The notes: a model not told the origin generated them from the sequence alone. A DNA stretch of 64,000 nt from Arthrobacter sp. ATA002 (GCF_026898095.1 NZ_CP114015.1:434001-498000), one strand, 5' to 3'. Counted from the stretch's first letter, positions 35,444 to 46,234 are shown. Numbers and translations: made by a program.

Positions 35444-36110
35444 GCCGGAAAACGGCGTCCGCCCGCCCGGCGTGCGCCGCGATGAGCCGTGCATTGGCCT
35501 CGTCGCTGCCCAGGGTCCACTCGCGGGCCTCTTCCGCGGTCTTGCCAAACTGTGCGTGGCGGCGGATGAGCCGCTGGCGGCGGACGTCGTCGTCGGCCTC
35601 GAGGTACCACACCTCGTCCATGGCAGCGCGGGCCCGCGGCCACTGGCCCCGGGGGAGGAGCAGGTAATTGCCCTCGGTGACAACGAGCGGAACAGAGAGC
35701 CGGACCGGCAGCGCCGATCCAACCGGCTCCTCCAGCTCCCGCCGGAAGTCCGGGGCGTAGATCACCGGCTCCTGCGCCGTCTGGCTGCGGAGGCGCTCCA
35801 GCAGCGCAGCGTAGCCGCCGTCGTCGAACGTGTCCGGAGCACCCTTGCGCCTGCGCCGGTCCAGCGACTCCAGGACAGTGTTCGCCAGATGAAAACCGTC
35901 CATCGGCACCAGCACGGCGGTCTTCGGACCCAGCGCCTCCACGAGCCGGGCGGCAACTGTGGACTTGCCGGCTCCCGGAGCTCCGGTGATGCCCAGGATC
36001 CGGCGCGTGCCTCCGGACGCCAGCAACCGGGCCCGGCCGGCGAGTTCGGCGGCGGTGGCGGGTTGCTGCGGGGCACGGCCGGTGCGGTCTCCGGGAGGGA
36101 AGATGTCCAT
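35421..36110 (-). CDS. P-loop nucleoside/nucleotide kinase-family protein (uridine kinase/PanK-like)
   Basis: 229 residues. Walker A GITGAPGAGKSTVAARL, acceptor-site motif VPMDGFHLANTVL, and VVTEGNYLLLPRGQW in place of Walker B are typical of the kinases annotated as nucleoside/nucleotide or fructose kinases related to Udk and PanK. The lid region has RRQRLIRRHAQFGKT. It phosphorylates a small hydroxylated substrate that I cannot name. The start is ATG 36110 or GTG 36143; neither has a convincing ribosome site. Confidence 0.8.
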   Translation of the reverse strand: MDIFPPGDRTGRAPQQPATAAELAGRARLLASGGTRRILGITGAPGAGKSTVAARLVEALGPKTAVLVPMDGFHLANTVLESLDRRRRKGAPDTFDDGGYAALLERLRSQTAQEPVIYAPDFRRELEEPVGSALPVRLSVPLVVTEGNYLLLPRGQWPRARAAMDEVWYLEADDDVRRQRLIRRHAQFGKTAEEAREWTLGSDEANARLIAAHAGRADAVFRLSGGGRK

Positions 36111-36230
36111 CCCACCATTCTCGGGCACATTTTCGCCGCGCACGGGGAATCATCCCGGAGAGGGACGCGTTATTATTTGTGGACGCCGGGAACGGGCCGG
36201 CGGGAGTGCAGCAGCTTGATAACTGAACAT

Positions 36231-36597
36231 GGGGATGATCGGTTTCGACGGTGTTTGCCGCGAAAGGGGAAGCGGGCCGAGGATGCAGAGTTATCTCGCT
36301 AACGCTCTCTGCAAAAAATAAGTGCCAAACCTATGCGCACTGACTTCGCCCTTGCTGCCTAAGCAGTAAGGCACAGTCCGTCAGCCCGGAGTTGCTCTCG
36401 CTCCGGCAGCTGGCGTCGTTTAGAGGGCCACTGCTGAACACCTCCGCCGTTGGGGTGTTCAGGACACTTTAACGGCTGGGCCCGGATCAGCCGCACGTCT
36501 GCAGGACGGCTGGGGCCAAGAAAATCCGACGCAGACTGCGCCCGGAGAAGCCCTTTCAACTCAACATCGGACGGGGGTTCGATTCCCCCCATCTCCA
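36231..36597 (+). ncRNA. ssrA: tmRNA (transfer-messenger RNA)
   Basis: The 5' end GGGGATGATCGGTTTCGACGG and the 3' end, with T arm GGGGGTTCGATTCCCCC and acceptor CATCTCC, form the alanine-tRNA-like part. The tag frame ends RTDFALAA then TAA at 36359-36361, the usual actinobacterial degradation tag. Pseudoknot-rich sequence fills the rest. It rescues stalled ribosomes and tags the nascent peptide for proteolysis. CCA is not encoded. The exact resume codon was not determined. Confidence 0.95.
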
Positions 36598-36622
36598 CAC
36601 CACCCGGCACCTGCCGGAGTTC

Positions 36623-36660
36623 GAAGGCCTGCCCGGCACCCGGGCAGGCCTTCCGTGTTT
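36623..36660 (+). terminator. Rho-independent terminator of tmRNA
   Basis: GAAGGCCTGCCCGG pairs perfectly with CCGGGCAGGCCTTC over 14 bp with a 3-base loop, followed by CGTGTTT. Confidence 0.85.
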
Positions 36661-36686
36661 CCGGGTCGACTGGACTGCTTCCGGGC

Positions 36687-37043
36687 CTACTGGAATTGCG
36701 GCGGTATGACCGTTCCCTGGTGATACCGCAGGCGTGCTGCCGCTGCCGAGGTGTCCCACACCGAGGCGTGCCGGCTCCGGCGGACGCCTGAGCGGATCCG
36801 GTAGGTCACGAGAACGAGGTGCTCAGCCAGTTCCACGAAATCCCATTCGTCCGCTTCCGGGGCCGCACGCATGGGTTCGACGGCCAGGGCTTCAATGACT
36901 TCGGCGCGTGTCCAGTGCCGTCCGGAACGGCCGATCTCGACGAATGCCGGGTGCAGCAGTTCCTCCATCCGTGCCGGCTTACTCCGGGTGGAGGACTCGA
37001 GAAGTTCCAATTCAGCGGCTTGCACCACGGCATGTTTACTCAT
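36687..37043 (-). CDS. DUF4440 / NTF2-like protein
   Basis: 118 residues. The helix AAELELLESSTRSKPARMEELLHPAFVEIGRSG followed by WTRAEVIEAL and strands HLVLVTYRIRS and HASVWDT are the order of NTF2-like DUF4440 proteins, small cone-shaped folds that bind or isomerise ligands. No catalytic residue can be assigned. Start ATG 37043 without a strong ribosome site. Confidence 0.75.
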   Translation of the reverse strand: MSKHAVVQAAELELLESSTRSKPARMEELLHPAFVEIGRSGRHWTRAEVIEALAVEPMRAAPEADEWDFVELAEHLVLVTYRIRSGVRRSRHASVWDTSAAAARLRYHQGTVIPPQFQ

Positions 37044-37127
37044 GGGATCAGTGTGCCTGATCCGGCCCGGTCTCCTAGGCTGGGTTCCACAGGAAATCCA
37101 GTACTGACCCAGGCATGGAGGCCAAAC

Positions 37128-37619
37128 ATGACAGGACGCGGACGCACACTCCTTAAGGCGGCAGGTACGGGAGCGGTGGCGGGGCTGGTGGGCGTGGCAG
37201 CGATGACCGCCGGGGAGAAGGTCGAGCAGCTCCTCACCTCCCGGCCCAATTCCTACGTGCCGGCGCGAACGCTGCTGTCGCTGCTGGGTCAGAAGCCCGA
37301 CGACGGCGCCCGCCCGCCGGTCTGGAACCATGCGATGCACTGGGGGACCGGTGCCGTGCTCGGTGCGCTGCGCGGAGTCTGGGCGGTTACCGGTATCCGG
37401 GGTCCGGTAGCCAACGGCACCCATACCGTGGTGCGGCTGGCCACGGACCAGACGCTGGAGAACGCCACCGGCGTTGGAGCTCCTCCGACCTCCTGGCCGG
37501 CCGGTGAAACAGTGGTCGATGTGTGGCATAAGACGGTGTATTCGTGGGCGACCGGAGTGGTCTGCGATGCCTGGATAGCACCGGTGCTGGAGTCCAGGCG
37601 CGGGACCACCAGCCACTGA
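37128..37619 (+). CDS. Hypothetical membrane-associated protein
   Basis: 163 residues from ATG 37128, which has GGAGG six bases upstream. A first hydrophobic segment (LKAAGTGAVAGLVGVAAMTA) and a second (GAVLGALRGVWAVTGIRGPV) suggest two membrane or membrane-surface helices. HAMHWGTGAVLGALRG with two His is conserved-looking. Similar proteins are common and unnamed in Micrococcaceae. Function unknown. Confidence 0.7.
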   Translation: MTGRGRTLLKAAGTGAVAGLVGVAAMTAGEKVEQLLTSRPNSYVPARTLLSLLGQKPDDGARPPVWNHAMHWGTGAVLGALRGVWAVTGIRGPVANGTHTVVRLATDQTLENATGVGAPPTSWPAGETVVDVWHKTVYSWATGVVCDAWIAPVLESRRGTTSH

Positions 37620-37691
37620 GCGGTCCTGGTCGTTCATTCGGCCGGCTCCGTACGGCAATCCTTCGGGCGGGGCCGGCCCGGTCCTGGTGCC

Positions 37692-38842
<1,151 letters not shown>

Positions 38843-38846
<4 letters not shown>

Positions 38847-39982
38847 GACCGGGCCTTTCCTGCGGGCTGCACTTTAACGGCGGAGGAGGAGGCGGCCCGC
38901 AGGTTTGCTGCCACCTGTTCGGGGAGGGTGTCGTTGATGAAGGCTCCCATCGCTGCTTCGGAGCCGGCCAGGAATTTCAGCTTGTCTTCCGCCCGGCGCG
39001 GGGAGGTCAGCTGTAGGTGCAGGCGGCTCGCCCGGCGGAACCGGTCATCCAGCGGCGCCTGGTGCCAGGCCGCAATGTAGGGAGTGGGAGTGGAGTACAG
39101 GCCGTCAACGCGGGCCAGCAGATCAAGGTAAACGGCTGTCAGGTCATCGCGTTCGGCGTCGCTGAGTTCGGCGAGGTCCGCCACCTGGCGGTGCGGCACC
39201 AGATGGACTTCCAGGGGCCACCGGGCCGCGAAGGGCACATAGGCGCTGAAGTGCCGGCCTTCGAGGATCATCCGTTCCCCGGAGGTTCGTTCCGCCTCCA
39301 GGGCTGATCCCACCAGGGTTTGCCGTCCGCCGGAGGCCTCATGGAAGGCTGCCGCCTGCTGCGCCATGACGGCCGAGCGGGGAGGAATGAACGGGTAGGC
39401 ATAAATCTGGCCGTGCGGGTGCAGCAGGGTTACACCAATATCCGCCCCGCGGTTCTCGAAACAGAACACCTGCGCGATGCCTTCCATGGCGGAGAGCGCC
39501 TCCGTGCGCTGTGCCCAGGCATCGACGACGGTGCGGGCGCGCTCCGGGGAGAGCGAGCCGAAGGACCCCTCATGAGCGGAGTCGAAGGCCACCACTTCGC
39601 AGCGGCCGTAGGCCGGAGCCGTCGTGCCCCAGGACGGGTTCTCCGGGAGAGCGCCAAGGCCGGGGCCGAAGGAGGGGAAACGGTTTTCGAACACCACCAC
39701 TTCGTAGTCTTCGGCGGGGATCTCGGAGCTGCGCGACGGCGAGGACGGACACAGCGGGCACTGGTCGGCGGGCGGCAGGTGCGTGCGGGACTGGCGGTGG
39801 GCGGCGACGGCGATCCACTCGCCGGTCAGGGCGTCGTACCGGGTGGTGCCGTTCCCGGGGCGGGCCGGCAGTCCCCGGCGGTCAGCCGGGGCTGCCGCCC
39901 GCCGACGCGCAGTCTCCACAGAGGCATCAAAATAAATGAGTTCCCGGCCGTCGGAAAGGCGCGTGCTGGTGGAGACTGTCAT
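38843..39982 (-). CDS. galT: Galactose-1-phosphate uridylyltransferase
   Basis: 379 residues. The active site VTLLHPHGQIYAYPF contains the H-x-H-x-Q nucleophilic His. Zinc-site cysteines appear in QCPLCPSSPSR, and LVPHRQVADL holds a later His. It transfers UMP from UDP-glucose to galactose-1-phosphate. The start at ATG 39982 is preferred over 40015 because AAAGGA lies six bases upstream. First gene of the gal pair; a 7-bp inverted repeat lies about 50 bases upstream. Confidence 0.95.
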
Positions 39983-40033
39983 GAAATCCTTTGTCGGCCG
40001 GTCGCTGGAAGTCACAGACTATCCCACGCGTTG

Positions 40034-40051
40034 ACACCCCCGGCGGGGTGT
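40034..40051. promoter_or_regulatory. Inverted repeat between galTK and the SDR gene
   Basis: ACACCCC and GGGGTGT flank CGGC. It lies 52-69 bases upstream of galT and 36 bases after the SDR stop. Operator or weak terminator; undecided. Confidence 0.35.
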
Positions 40052-40086
40052 GACGCCGCCCCGCCGGGCCGCTGCCGCCGAGAGTA

Positions 40087-40926
40087 TTACAGGATCGGCC
40101 GGCCTCCCGTTACGGCCACGCGCGCACCCGAGATGTAGCTGCCGTCGTCGGAGGCCAGGAGGACGTATACCGGCGCCAGCTCGGCGGGCTGGCCCGGCCG
40201 GCCCAGCGGCACGTCGGAGCCGAAAGAGGCCACCTTTTCCGGCGGCATGGTGGCTGGAATCAGCGGCGTCCAGATGGGCCCCGGGGCGACGCTGTTGACC
40301 CGGATGCCCTTCTCGCCCAGCAGCTGTGCCAGGCTGGCGGAGAAGTTGGCGATGGCCGACTTCGTGGCCGCGTACGGAGCCAGCGTGGGGCTGGGCATGT
40401 CCGAGTTCACCGAGGAGCTGCCGATAATCGCGGAGCCCGGCGCCATGTGCGGAAGCGCGGCCTTGACCAGGTAAAACATGGCGTTGATGTTGACCTTGAA
40501 GGTGTACTCCCACTCCTCGTCGGAAATCTCCTCCAGAGTCTCGTGGTTCATTTGGTACGCGGCGTTGTTCACGAGGATGTCAACCTTGCCGAATTCGCGC
40601 ACCGCCGTGTCGATGACTTTGCGGCACTGCTCGGCCGTGTCCAGGTCTCCGGGAACCAGGACGGCACGCCGTCCGGCTTCCTCCACCCAGCGCGCGGTCT
40701 CCTTCGCGTCGTCGTCCTCGTTCAGGTAGGAGATGACGACGTCGGCACCTTCGCGGGCGTAGGCGATGGCCACTGCCCGTCCGATACCGCTGTCGCCGCC
40801 GGTGATCACTGCGGTCTTGCCCGTGAGCTTGCCCATTCCCCGGTAGGTTTTCTCGCCGCAGTCGGGTGTGGGGGTCATCTGATCCTGCGTGCCTGGGGTG
40901 TCCTGCTGCTGTTCCGGCTGGTTCAT
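40087..40926 (-). CDS. SDR-family oxidoreductase (YdaD/YhdF general-stress type)
   Basis: 279 residues. A hydrophilic N-terminal arm of about 35 residues (MNQPEQQQDTPGTQDQM) precedes the Rossmann fold, as in YhdF/YdaD stress dehydrogenases. Cofactor loop TGGDSGIGRAVAIAYAREGA, NNAAYQ and the catalytic YAATKSA follow. The C-terminal ISGARVAVTGGRPIL is the usual end. AAAGGA precedes ATG 40926. Substrate unknown. Confidence 0.92.
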   Translation of the reverse strand: MNQPEQQQDTPGTQDQMTPTPDCGEKTYRGMGKLTGKTAVITGGDSGIGRAVAIAYAREGADVVISYLNEDDDAKETARWVEEAGRRAVLVPGDLDTAEQCRKVIDTAVREFGKVDILVNNAAYQMNHETLEEISDEEWEYTFKVNINAMFYLVKAALPHMAPGSAIIGSSSVNSDMPSPTLAPYAATKSAIANFSASLAQLLGEKGIRVNSVAPGPIWTPLIPATMPPEKVASFGSDVPLGRPGQPAELAPVYVLLASDDGSYISGARVAVTGGRPIL

Positions 40927-41089
40927 GATGGTCCTTTCGCTGGCAAAGTGGTAAGCAGGCTTATAATCTAATGGTGCCGGCGCAACTTGGGAAGCCCTGT
41001 TATAGGGCGGCCTCGACCGCAGCCGGCGTAACCCCGACAGTTGCCGGCTGCCGGTTTCCGGCACCGGCCAGGAGCAAAGGAGGAGGACG

Positions 41090-41323
41090 ATGTCCACCAC
41101 GGATGAGGGTTCCACCATGCCAACCCAGAATGAAGCCGATGCCCTGGAACAGCAGGCGCCGGCGATTCCGGAAGCCCGGGAGGACAGCGGAAGCCGGGAC
41201 CCGGTGCAGGCGCACGGGGACCCACTGCGCCCGGACGGTTCGGAAGCGGACCGGCTTGAGCAGGACGCCGATGAGGGGCTGCCTGCCGATGAGGACGATT
41301 ACCCGCGCGGCAGCGCCGGTTAG
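41090..41323 (+). CDS. Small acidic hypothetical protein
   Basis: 77 residues, about a third Asp/Glu, no hydrophobic core and probably disordered (DGSEADRLEQDADEGLPADE). A very strong AAAGGAGGAGGA precedes the ATG. Similar small acidic proteins accompany stress genes in Arthrobacter-like genomes. Function unknown. Confidence 0.65.
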   Translation: MSTTDEGSTMPTQNEADALEQQAPAIPEAREDSGSRDPVQAHGDPLRPDGSEADRLEQDADEGLPADEDDYPRGSAG

Positions 41324-41335
41324 AGCCGGCGGAGC

Positions 41336-41419
41336 CCCGATCATCCATCCCGTCGGCGTTCCCGCGCGCATGACCACGTCGCCCGTGGAGTTGTTCCTCA
41401 TCATGTCAACCAGCAGGGT
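41336..41419 (-). pseudogene. Class A beta-lactamase fragment
   Basis: The minus strand reads TLLVDMMRNNSTGDVVMRAG, then TPTGWMIG. This matches the helix and turn just before the KTG motif of class A beta-lactamases (pattern W/L-x-x-N-T-T-G-D-x-x-I-R-A-G-x-P-x-G-W-x-V-G). A TAG stop lies directly upstream and the homology ends before KTG, so only about 28 residues survive. It sits on the left border of the accessory block. Short, hence moderate confidence. Confidence 0.5.
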
Positions 41420-41449
41420 CTAATCCGCTGATCCCGTGTCTGCACGGCC

Positions 41450-42205
41450 TTAGGAGGGGGTGAGCGCCCCAAGCCGGGCCGGCTTCAGCGCGGCGTAGCG
41501 AAAACCTGACGCTCGCGTGAGGACATCTTGCTGGGCGTCGCTGTAAAACTCGAGAAAAACCTCACGAATGATGTGCCGTGCCTCATGGGGGTTGCGTGCC
41601 GAGCGGCGTCCACTGATGAGTGCGGTGAGGCCGTCGACCGATCGCCAGCCGTCGGATTCACCGGTGAGTCGCGCAGCCATTCGCTCACGCGTCGGCTGGC
41701 TCGCGTCGGGTTGGAGCGCCGCGAACTCCGCGGAGAGAAGAACTGAACTACTCGCGATCCGCTCCCGAAGGTTGCTCATCGCCTCGTCGGCGACCAGACG
41801 CGAGACGATGAGCAGCACGGCACGGTCCGCGAAGGACAGTCGTGAAGCGATCGGTTCGAACCCCGGCGGGGTGTCTGCCGGTGCGTTGTAGCGGAGGAGC
41901 GCCGCGATGTCGGCCCGGGACCGGGCCAGCCGGGCGAGTTCGGCCTCAATCTTCGTGTCGATGTCGAGCAGTTCTTCGTGCGCCTCCGGACCGGAGGTCC
42001 CAACCCTGTCGATGCTCGACAGGGGAACACCCAACTCCGTAAGCCGCCGAATCCTGACGAGGCACAGAAGATGTTTGGCCGTGTACCGCTTGTACCCGTT
42101 CAGGTCACGGTTGGGTAGATCGAGCAAGCCGATCGCGTGGTAGTGACGCACAGTATTGACGGTCACGTTAGCCATGTAGGCGATCTCGCTCGTACTCCAA
42201 GGCAT
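41450..42205 (-). CDS. MerR-family regulator (paralogue 1)
   Basis: 251 residues. N-terminal MerR HTH: MPWSTSEIAYMANVTVNTVR then HYHAIGLLDL and NGYKRYTAKHL, followed by a dimer helix (ELGVPLSSIDRVG) and a long, Cys-free C-terminal domain of about 150 residues that probably binds an organic ligand. Its HTH is about 60% identical by eye to the MerR at 61771. GAAGGAAGA precedes ATG 42205. It is the best candidate, with its paralogue, to act on the ten 19-bp-spacer promoters of this block. Confidence 0.92.
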   Translation of the reverse strand: MPWSTSEIAYMANVTVNTVRHYHAIGLLDLPNRDLNGYKRYTAKHLLCLVRIRRLTELGVPLSSIDRVGTSGPEAHEELLDIDTKIEAELARLARSRADIAALLRYNAPADTPPGFEPIASRLSFADRAVLLIVSRLVADEAMSNLRERIASSSVLLSAEFAALQPDASQPTRERMAARLTGESDGWRSVDGLTALISGRRSARNPHEARHIIREVFLEFYSDAQQDVLTRASGFRYAALKPARLGALTPS

Positions 42206-42334
42206 CGTCTTCCTTCGGGTGGTGGTCTGGATCCTAGCCTCGCTGGATTAGTCGGTCCTTCGCGTCGGTGTCTTTCACCTAAACGGTGCAGTCGAGCGGG
42301 CGAGATCACCGTCCTTTTTGCCCCTCTGGTGGGA

Positions 42335-42369
42335 AAGCATGCCGAGATACCATCTCGGCATGCTTTTTG
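42335..42369 (+). terminator. Strong hairpin terminator without an upstream gene
   Basis: AAGCATGCCGAGAT pairs perfectly with ATCTCGGCATGCTT over 14 bp with a 3-base loop, followed by TTTTTGT. It reads on the plus strand between the MerR start and the TAP-like gene, where no plus-strand gene precedes it. It may insulate the next promoter or be left from an insertion. Confidence 0.8.
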
Positions 42370-42371
42370 TG

Positions 42372-42402
42372 TTGACCTTGTTGGGGGAACATGGTGTCCC
42401 GT
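42372..42402 (+). promoter_or_regulatory. MerR-type promoter of the TAP-like hydrolase
   Basis: TTGACC, 19-bp spacer TTGTTGGGGGAACATGGTG, then TCCCGT. The ATG at 42410 would lie at the predicted transcription start, implying a leaderless mRNA. Confidence 0.6.
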
Positions 42403-42409
42403 TCAGCCT

Positions 42410-44040
42410 ATGAATCGATCGAAGAAAAAATTTCCATCAGGGGTCCGCAAGTGGAGGTCCCGCTCACGTTGGCAGTGGCGGGTGACGAGGACCACCGCGG
42501 TCGCTGTGACCTTCGCGGCCGTGCTGGCAGGATGTACGGCGCCCGACGGCGTACCGGCGGACGACCCGCGCAGCACCCCGATCCTCGCGCTCGACGAGTT
42601 CGAGACCCAGGAGCTCAAGTGGGGAGCATGCGACGACTACGCCATCACCGATCAGGAAAAGGAGAACTTCCCCCTCGCCCCGGAAGCGGAATGCGCACGG
42701 ATGTTGGTCCCGGCGTCCTACGCCGACCCCGCGGGTGACACGGCGTCCGTCGCCGTGGTGCGTGTTCCCGCGCGCGGCGAGTCGACGGGCTCGCTGTTCT
42801 TCAACCCCGGGGTCCGGGCGGTGCTGGTCTGCTCGGAACGATCGGTGCGTCCGTCCTGATGTCAAAGAGCGCGATCACGGAGCAGTTCGACCTGGTGGGC
42901 TTCGACCCCCGTGGCGTTGGGGCGACCGAACCGGCCGTCGACTGCAACCTGACCGACGGTTCCGCCGCCGGCACGGCTCTGCTCGCGAAGATCGGTACTC
43001 CGTTCCCCACGCTGACCGAGAACGACACCCAGGAACTGGCCGATCGATGCGCCAACGGTTCGGGCGGTATGGAGGTCCTCGAGCACATGGGCACCCGCAC
43101 CACCGCGAAGGACATGGACGTCCTGCGAGAGGTCCTCGGCGAAGAGAAGCTGAACTTCCTCGGGCAGAGCTACGGCTCCCGCCTCGGCACGGTCTACGCC
43201 GAGGAGTTCCCGGAGAACGTGCGGGCGATGGTGCTCGACGGCGCCTTCGACCCGAACCTCGGACCGCAGGAACGGCTGCTCGCCTCGTACGGCGGCTTCC
43301 AGCAACAGTTCGACACTCTGGCCGCCTTCTGCGCCGAGCAGGCGGATTGCCCCCTCGGGACGGATCCGGCTGCCGCGACCACAGCGTTGCAAGACATCAT
43401 CCGTCCCCTTGCGGACAACCCCGTACCGGCGGGTGACTCGGAATTGAACTTCGATGGGGCGCTCGGAGGCGTGATGGGCGGCCTCTACAGCCCGGACAAC
43501 TGGCCCCTGGTGATCGAGGGTCTCCGCGAGGTGCAGCAGGGTCGCGGCGATCAGCTGTTCCAGATGGCGAACGCCATCGGCGGGGTGTCGGCCGAGGGAG
43601 AGAGCTCGAACCTGCTCGACTCGTCGATCGTCATCAACTGTGTCGACGAGGATCAACTCGTCGGCGAGGATCGCGCGCAGTTACAAGCCGACACCTACGA
43701 GGTGGCACCGATGATGGATCCGGGGGGAGCCATGGGAGAAGGTGCTCGGGACAAGTGCGCGGATTTCCCGACCACGGGCGAGCTGAACATCCCATATGCG
43801 CAGGACATCCCCGGCCTCCCGTCCACGCTCGTCGTCTCGCTCACGGGAGACGCGACCACCCCGCACACGGGTGCCGTCGCGCTTGCTGAGACGCTCGGCA
43901 GCACCCTCCTGACGGTGGAGGACGACGGGCACACAGTGATCGCGAACGGCGTGAACGCGTGCGCCGACGCGATCGCCGCGGCCTATCTCATCGACCTCGA
44001 GATCCCGGAGGAGGATCAGACCTGCGCAGCAGATACATAA
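42410..44040 (+). pseudogene. TAP-like alpha/beta-hydrolase (tripeptidyl aminopeptidase type) lipoprotein, one frameshift
   Basis: The N-terminus is basic then hydrophobic and ends in the lipobox VLAGC, so the protein is exported and lipid-anchored. The catalytic Ser lies in LGQSYGSRLG. The C-terminal TAP-like domain carries the Asp in SLTGDATTPHTG and the His in DDGHTVI. After SLFFNPG the frame shifts at 42806-42815; adding one G to a GGGG run restores GGPGGAGLLG, the oxyanion-hole loop. Repaired length is about 543 residues. It probably cleaves tripeptides or esters outside the membrane. No ribosome site precedes the ATG, consistent with a leaderless start. Confidence 0.87.
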
Positions 44041-44244
44041 TCCTCTCGCAGCCGGGCTGCGGTTCCTGCTGCGCCGCGGCGAGCACGCGGACAGCGAGAA
44101 AAGCCGGTAGCGAAAAAAGGCAAGCTTGCATCATTCGTTCGTGTGGTTGGGCCCCTGCTAGCAGCCCAGCGTCTCTACGGTAGCTAAGAGGCTGAACTCC
44201 TACACGGGGACCCAACCACATCAGCCGTCCCTCAAAGAAATCGT

Positions 44245-44658
44245 CTACCGATCTGGAGCGCAATCAGCCGCTTCCGGGTCCATCCAGACAAAATCCCAGT
44301 GGTGGCCGTCGAGGTCGTCAAAGCTCTTGGAATACATAAATCCGTGATCCTGCGTGCCGGCAGGCGTCGCGCCGGCTTGCAGAGCTTTCTCGGAGACGGT
44401 GTCGACTTCTGCTTTGCTTTCTGCGCTGAGCGCGAGTTGGTCCCCGGTCGAGGTCATGACATCGATGATCGACTTACTGATGAACTCGGCGAAAAAGTCC
44501 CGCGTCAGCAACATGGCTGTGATCGGGTCGCTGATCACCACGCTGACGGCGTTCTGATCGCCGAAACCCTCATTGATCGAATATTCGAGAGACTCGAAGA
44601 ATGCCCGCGACCGGGCCGAATCATCAACGGCGAGATCGATGAAAATGGTTGTGGGCAT
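44245..44658 (-). CDS. VOC-family (glyoxalase/bleomycin-resistance-like) protein
   Basis: 137 residues. MPTTIFIDLAVDDSARSRAF, FGDQNAVSVVISD and the C-terminal FDDLDGHHWDFVWMDP are the standard order of the PhnB/VOC branch. The DGHHWDF segment has the position of a metal ligand. Exact reaction unknown. Start ATG 44658; no good ribosome site is seen. Divergent or separate from its neighbours. Confidence 0.85.
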   Translation of the reverse strand: MPTTIFIDLAVDDSARSRAFFESLEYSINEGFGDQNAVSVVISDPITAMLLTRDFFAEFISKSIIDVMTSTGDQLALSAESKAEVDTVSEKALQAGATPAGTQDHGFMYSKSFDDLDGHHWDFVWMDPEAADCAPDR

Positions 44659-44790
44659 TGTGGTGTTTCTAAATTGTGTTGTTTCTAATGGGTCAGTGGG
44701 CGAGGTGCTGCGTAAAATGGGGGGCTGCGAGGTGGGGCCCGACGTGGTTCTATGCGTGCAGCGGTAAGGCGTACGTAGCACGCAAATCTT

Positions 44791-45957
44791 TCATTCACCT
44801 CTTAGGTGACGGGATGCATTCCGGAGTTCCACAACGAGCACCGTAGGTTGTTCCCAGCCTGGGTAGTGCCCGCCGTATTCCATCTCGTTCCAGGAAACGA
44901 TGTCCAAGTAACGTCGTTCGGCCCATCGGTGGGCGTTGGGATACGGTTCGCCTGGGAAGAGGGTGAAAGAGGTTGGCACGGTGACGGGCCGGGCGTTTTC
45001 TTCTTCTGGTCCTCGCGCGACCGTACGAATAGTTTCCCAGTACCAGCGAGCTGTGGAGGCACCGGTAGCAGTTAGCCAGTAGAGAGCGATGTTGTCGATT
45101 CGGTCGTTCAGACTGACGCCACCACCGGCTTCGGGTCTTGTATCCGAAAATGCGACGAGAGCCTGATCAAGCCAGGCGGCTAGGCCAACGGGCGAATCGA
45201 TGAATGAGTAGCCGAGCGTTTGAGGAAGTGCGCCCTGGGCCATCACGTGCGTGGGGCCAGTTGCCATGAAGTTGTCCCGTTGAGCCAGCTTGCGGGTTTC
45301 GGCTTCGTCGGCGGTGGCGCGGTCCGAGGGTAGCGGTGAGGCGATTGGCATGGTCAGATGCAGGTGTGAGACTCGTTCAGGCTCGATAACCGCAAGTTCC
45401 GTGCTGATGAATGCGCCCCAATCCCCTCCATGAGCCATGAACTGGTCGTAGCCAAGTCTGGTCATCAGCTCTGCCCACGCTCGTGCAGTCCGCGCAACGT
45501 CCCAGCCGAGCTCGCGGGGGCGTTCGCTGAAGCCGAATCCCGGCAATGCCGGCACGATGATATCGAAAGCATCTTCGGCTGACCCGCCGTGCGAAACAGG
45601 ATCGGTGAGCGGCACGATGATCTTCTGAAATTCCAGGACCGACCCCGGCCAGCCATGGGTCATGAGGAGAGGTACCGCGTGAGGCTCAGCAGAGCGGACA
45701 TGCCAGAACGCGATATCCAAACCGTCAATGCGAGTGCGGAAATGTGGAATCGCGTTCCAGCGACTTTCCAGCGATCTCCAGTCATGCGTCCTCCAGGCGC
45801 CCAGGAGCTCGTGCATACGTTCTAGGCTCACGCCTTGCGAGTCGTCAAGGACCGTCTCCGGTTCTGGTAGACGAGAATCCTCGATCCGTCTCTTCAGGTT
45901 GGCGAGTTCATTGTCAGTGATGTAAATAGTAAACGGTTTAATTTCAGACATTTTCAT
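44791..45957 (-). CDS. Epoxide hydrolase with EHN N-terminal domain
   Basis: 388 residues. The EHN domain (about 1-110) starts IKPFTIYITDNELANLKRRI. The hydrolase core shows the oxyanion motif THGWPGSVLEF, nucleophile Asp in AHGGDWGAFIST and catalytic His in YGGHYPGWE near the end. The family hydrolyses epoxides to diols, including juvenile-hormone-like and limonene-type substrates. A MerR-type promoter on the same strand lies about 280 bases upstream. Confidence 0.9.
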   Translation of the reverse strand: MKMSEIKPFTIYITDNELANLKRRIEDSRLPEPETVLDDSQGVSLERMHELLGAWRTHDWRSLESRWNAIPHFRTRIDGLDIAFWHVRSAEPHAVPLLMTHGWPGSVLEFQKIIVPLTDPVSHGGSAEDAFDIIVPALPGFGFSERPRELGWDVARTARAWAELMTRLGYDQFMAHGGDWGAFISTELAVIEPERVSHLHLTMPIASPLPSDRATADEAETRKLAQRDNFMATGPTHVMAQGALPQTLGYSFIDSPVGLAAWLDQALVAFSDTRPEAGGGVSLNDRIDNIALYWLTATGASTARWYWETIRTVARGPEEENARPVTVPTSFTLFPGEPYPNAHRWAERRYLDIVSWNEMEYGGHYPGWEQPTVLVVELRNASRHLRGE

Positions 45958-46234
45958 AATCCTTCGCGTCTTTTTCGGAGCGTGTTTTGTCGAATAAGCC
46001 GTATTGACTACTTATTAGCAAGGGCGAGACCGCGGTGTAGTGGTCGACCGTAGGGTTGGCGCTGCCTTAGCCGCGATGGCGGCGGTACGCGGCATGTCAC
46101 CCTGCTCGGCTGCCTCGTTCAGCACACAGTCGATCCCGCTCCATCGATGATCCTGGCCGCACGCTTCTCTTCTCAACGCATCGACCATTCGCAGTACTCA
46201 TGTACCCGGTGCCGGGATGCCGGGTACACACAGC

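Noticed and set aside
44659..44790. MerR-type promoter before the VOC gene
   Set aside because: A CTGACC is present on the minus strand, but the spacer lacks the conserved GT and GGAACACGG elements.
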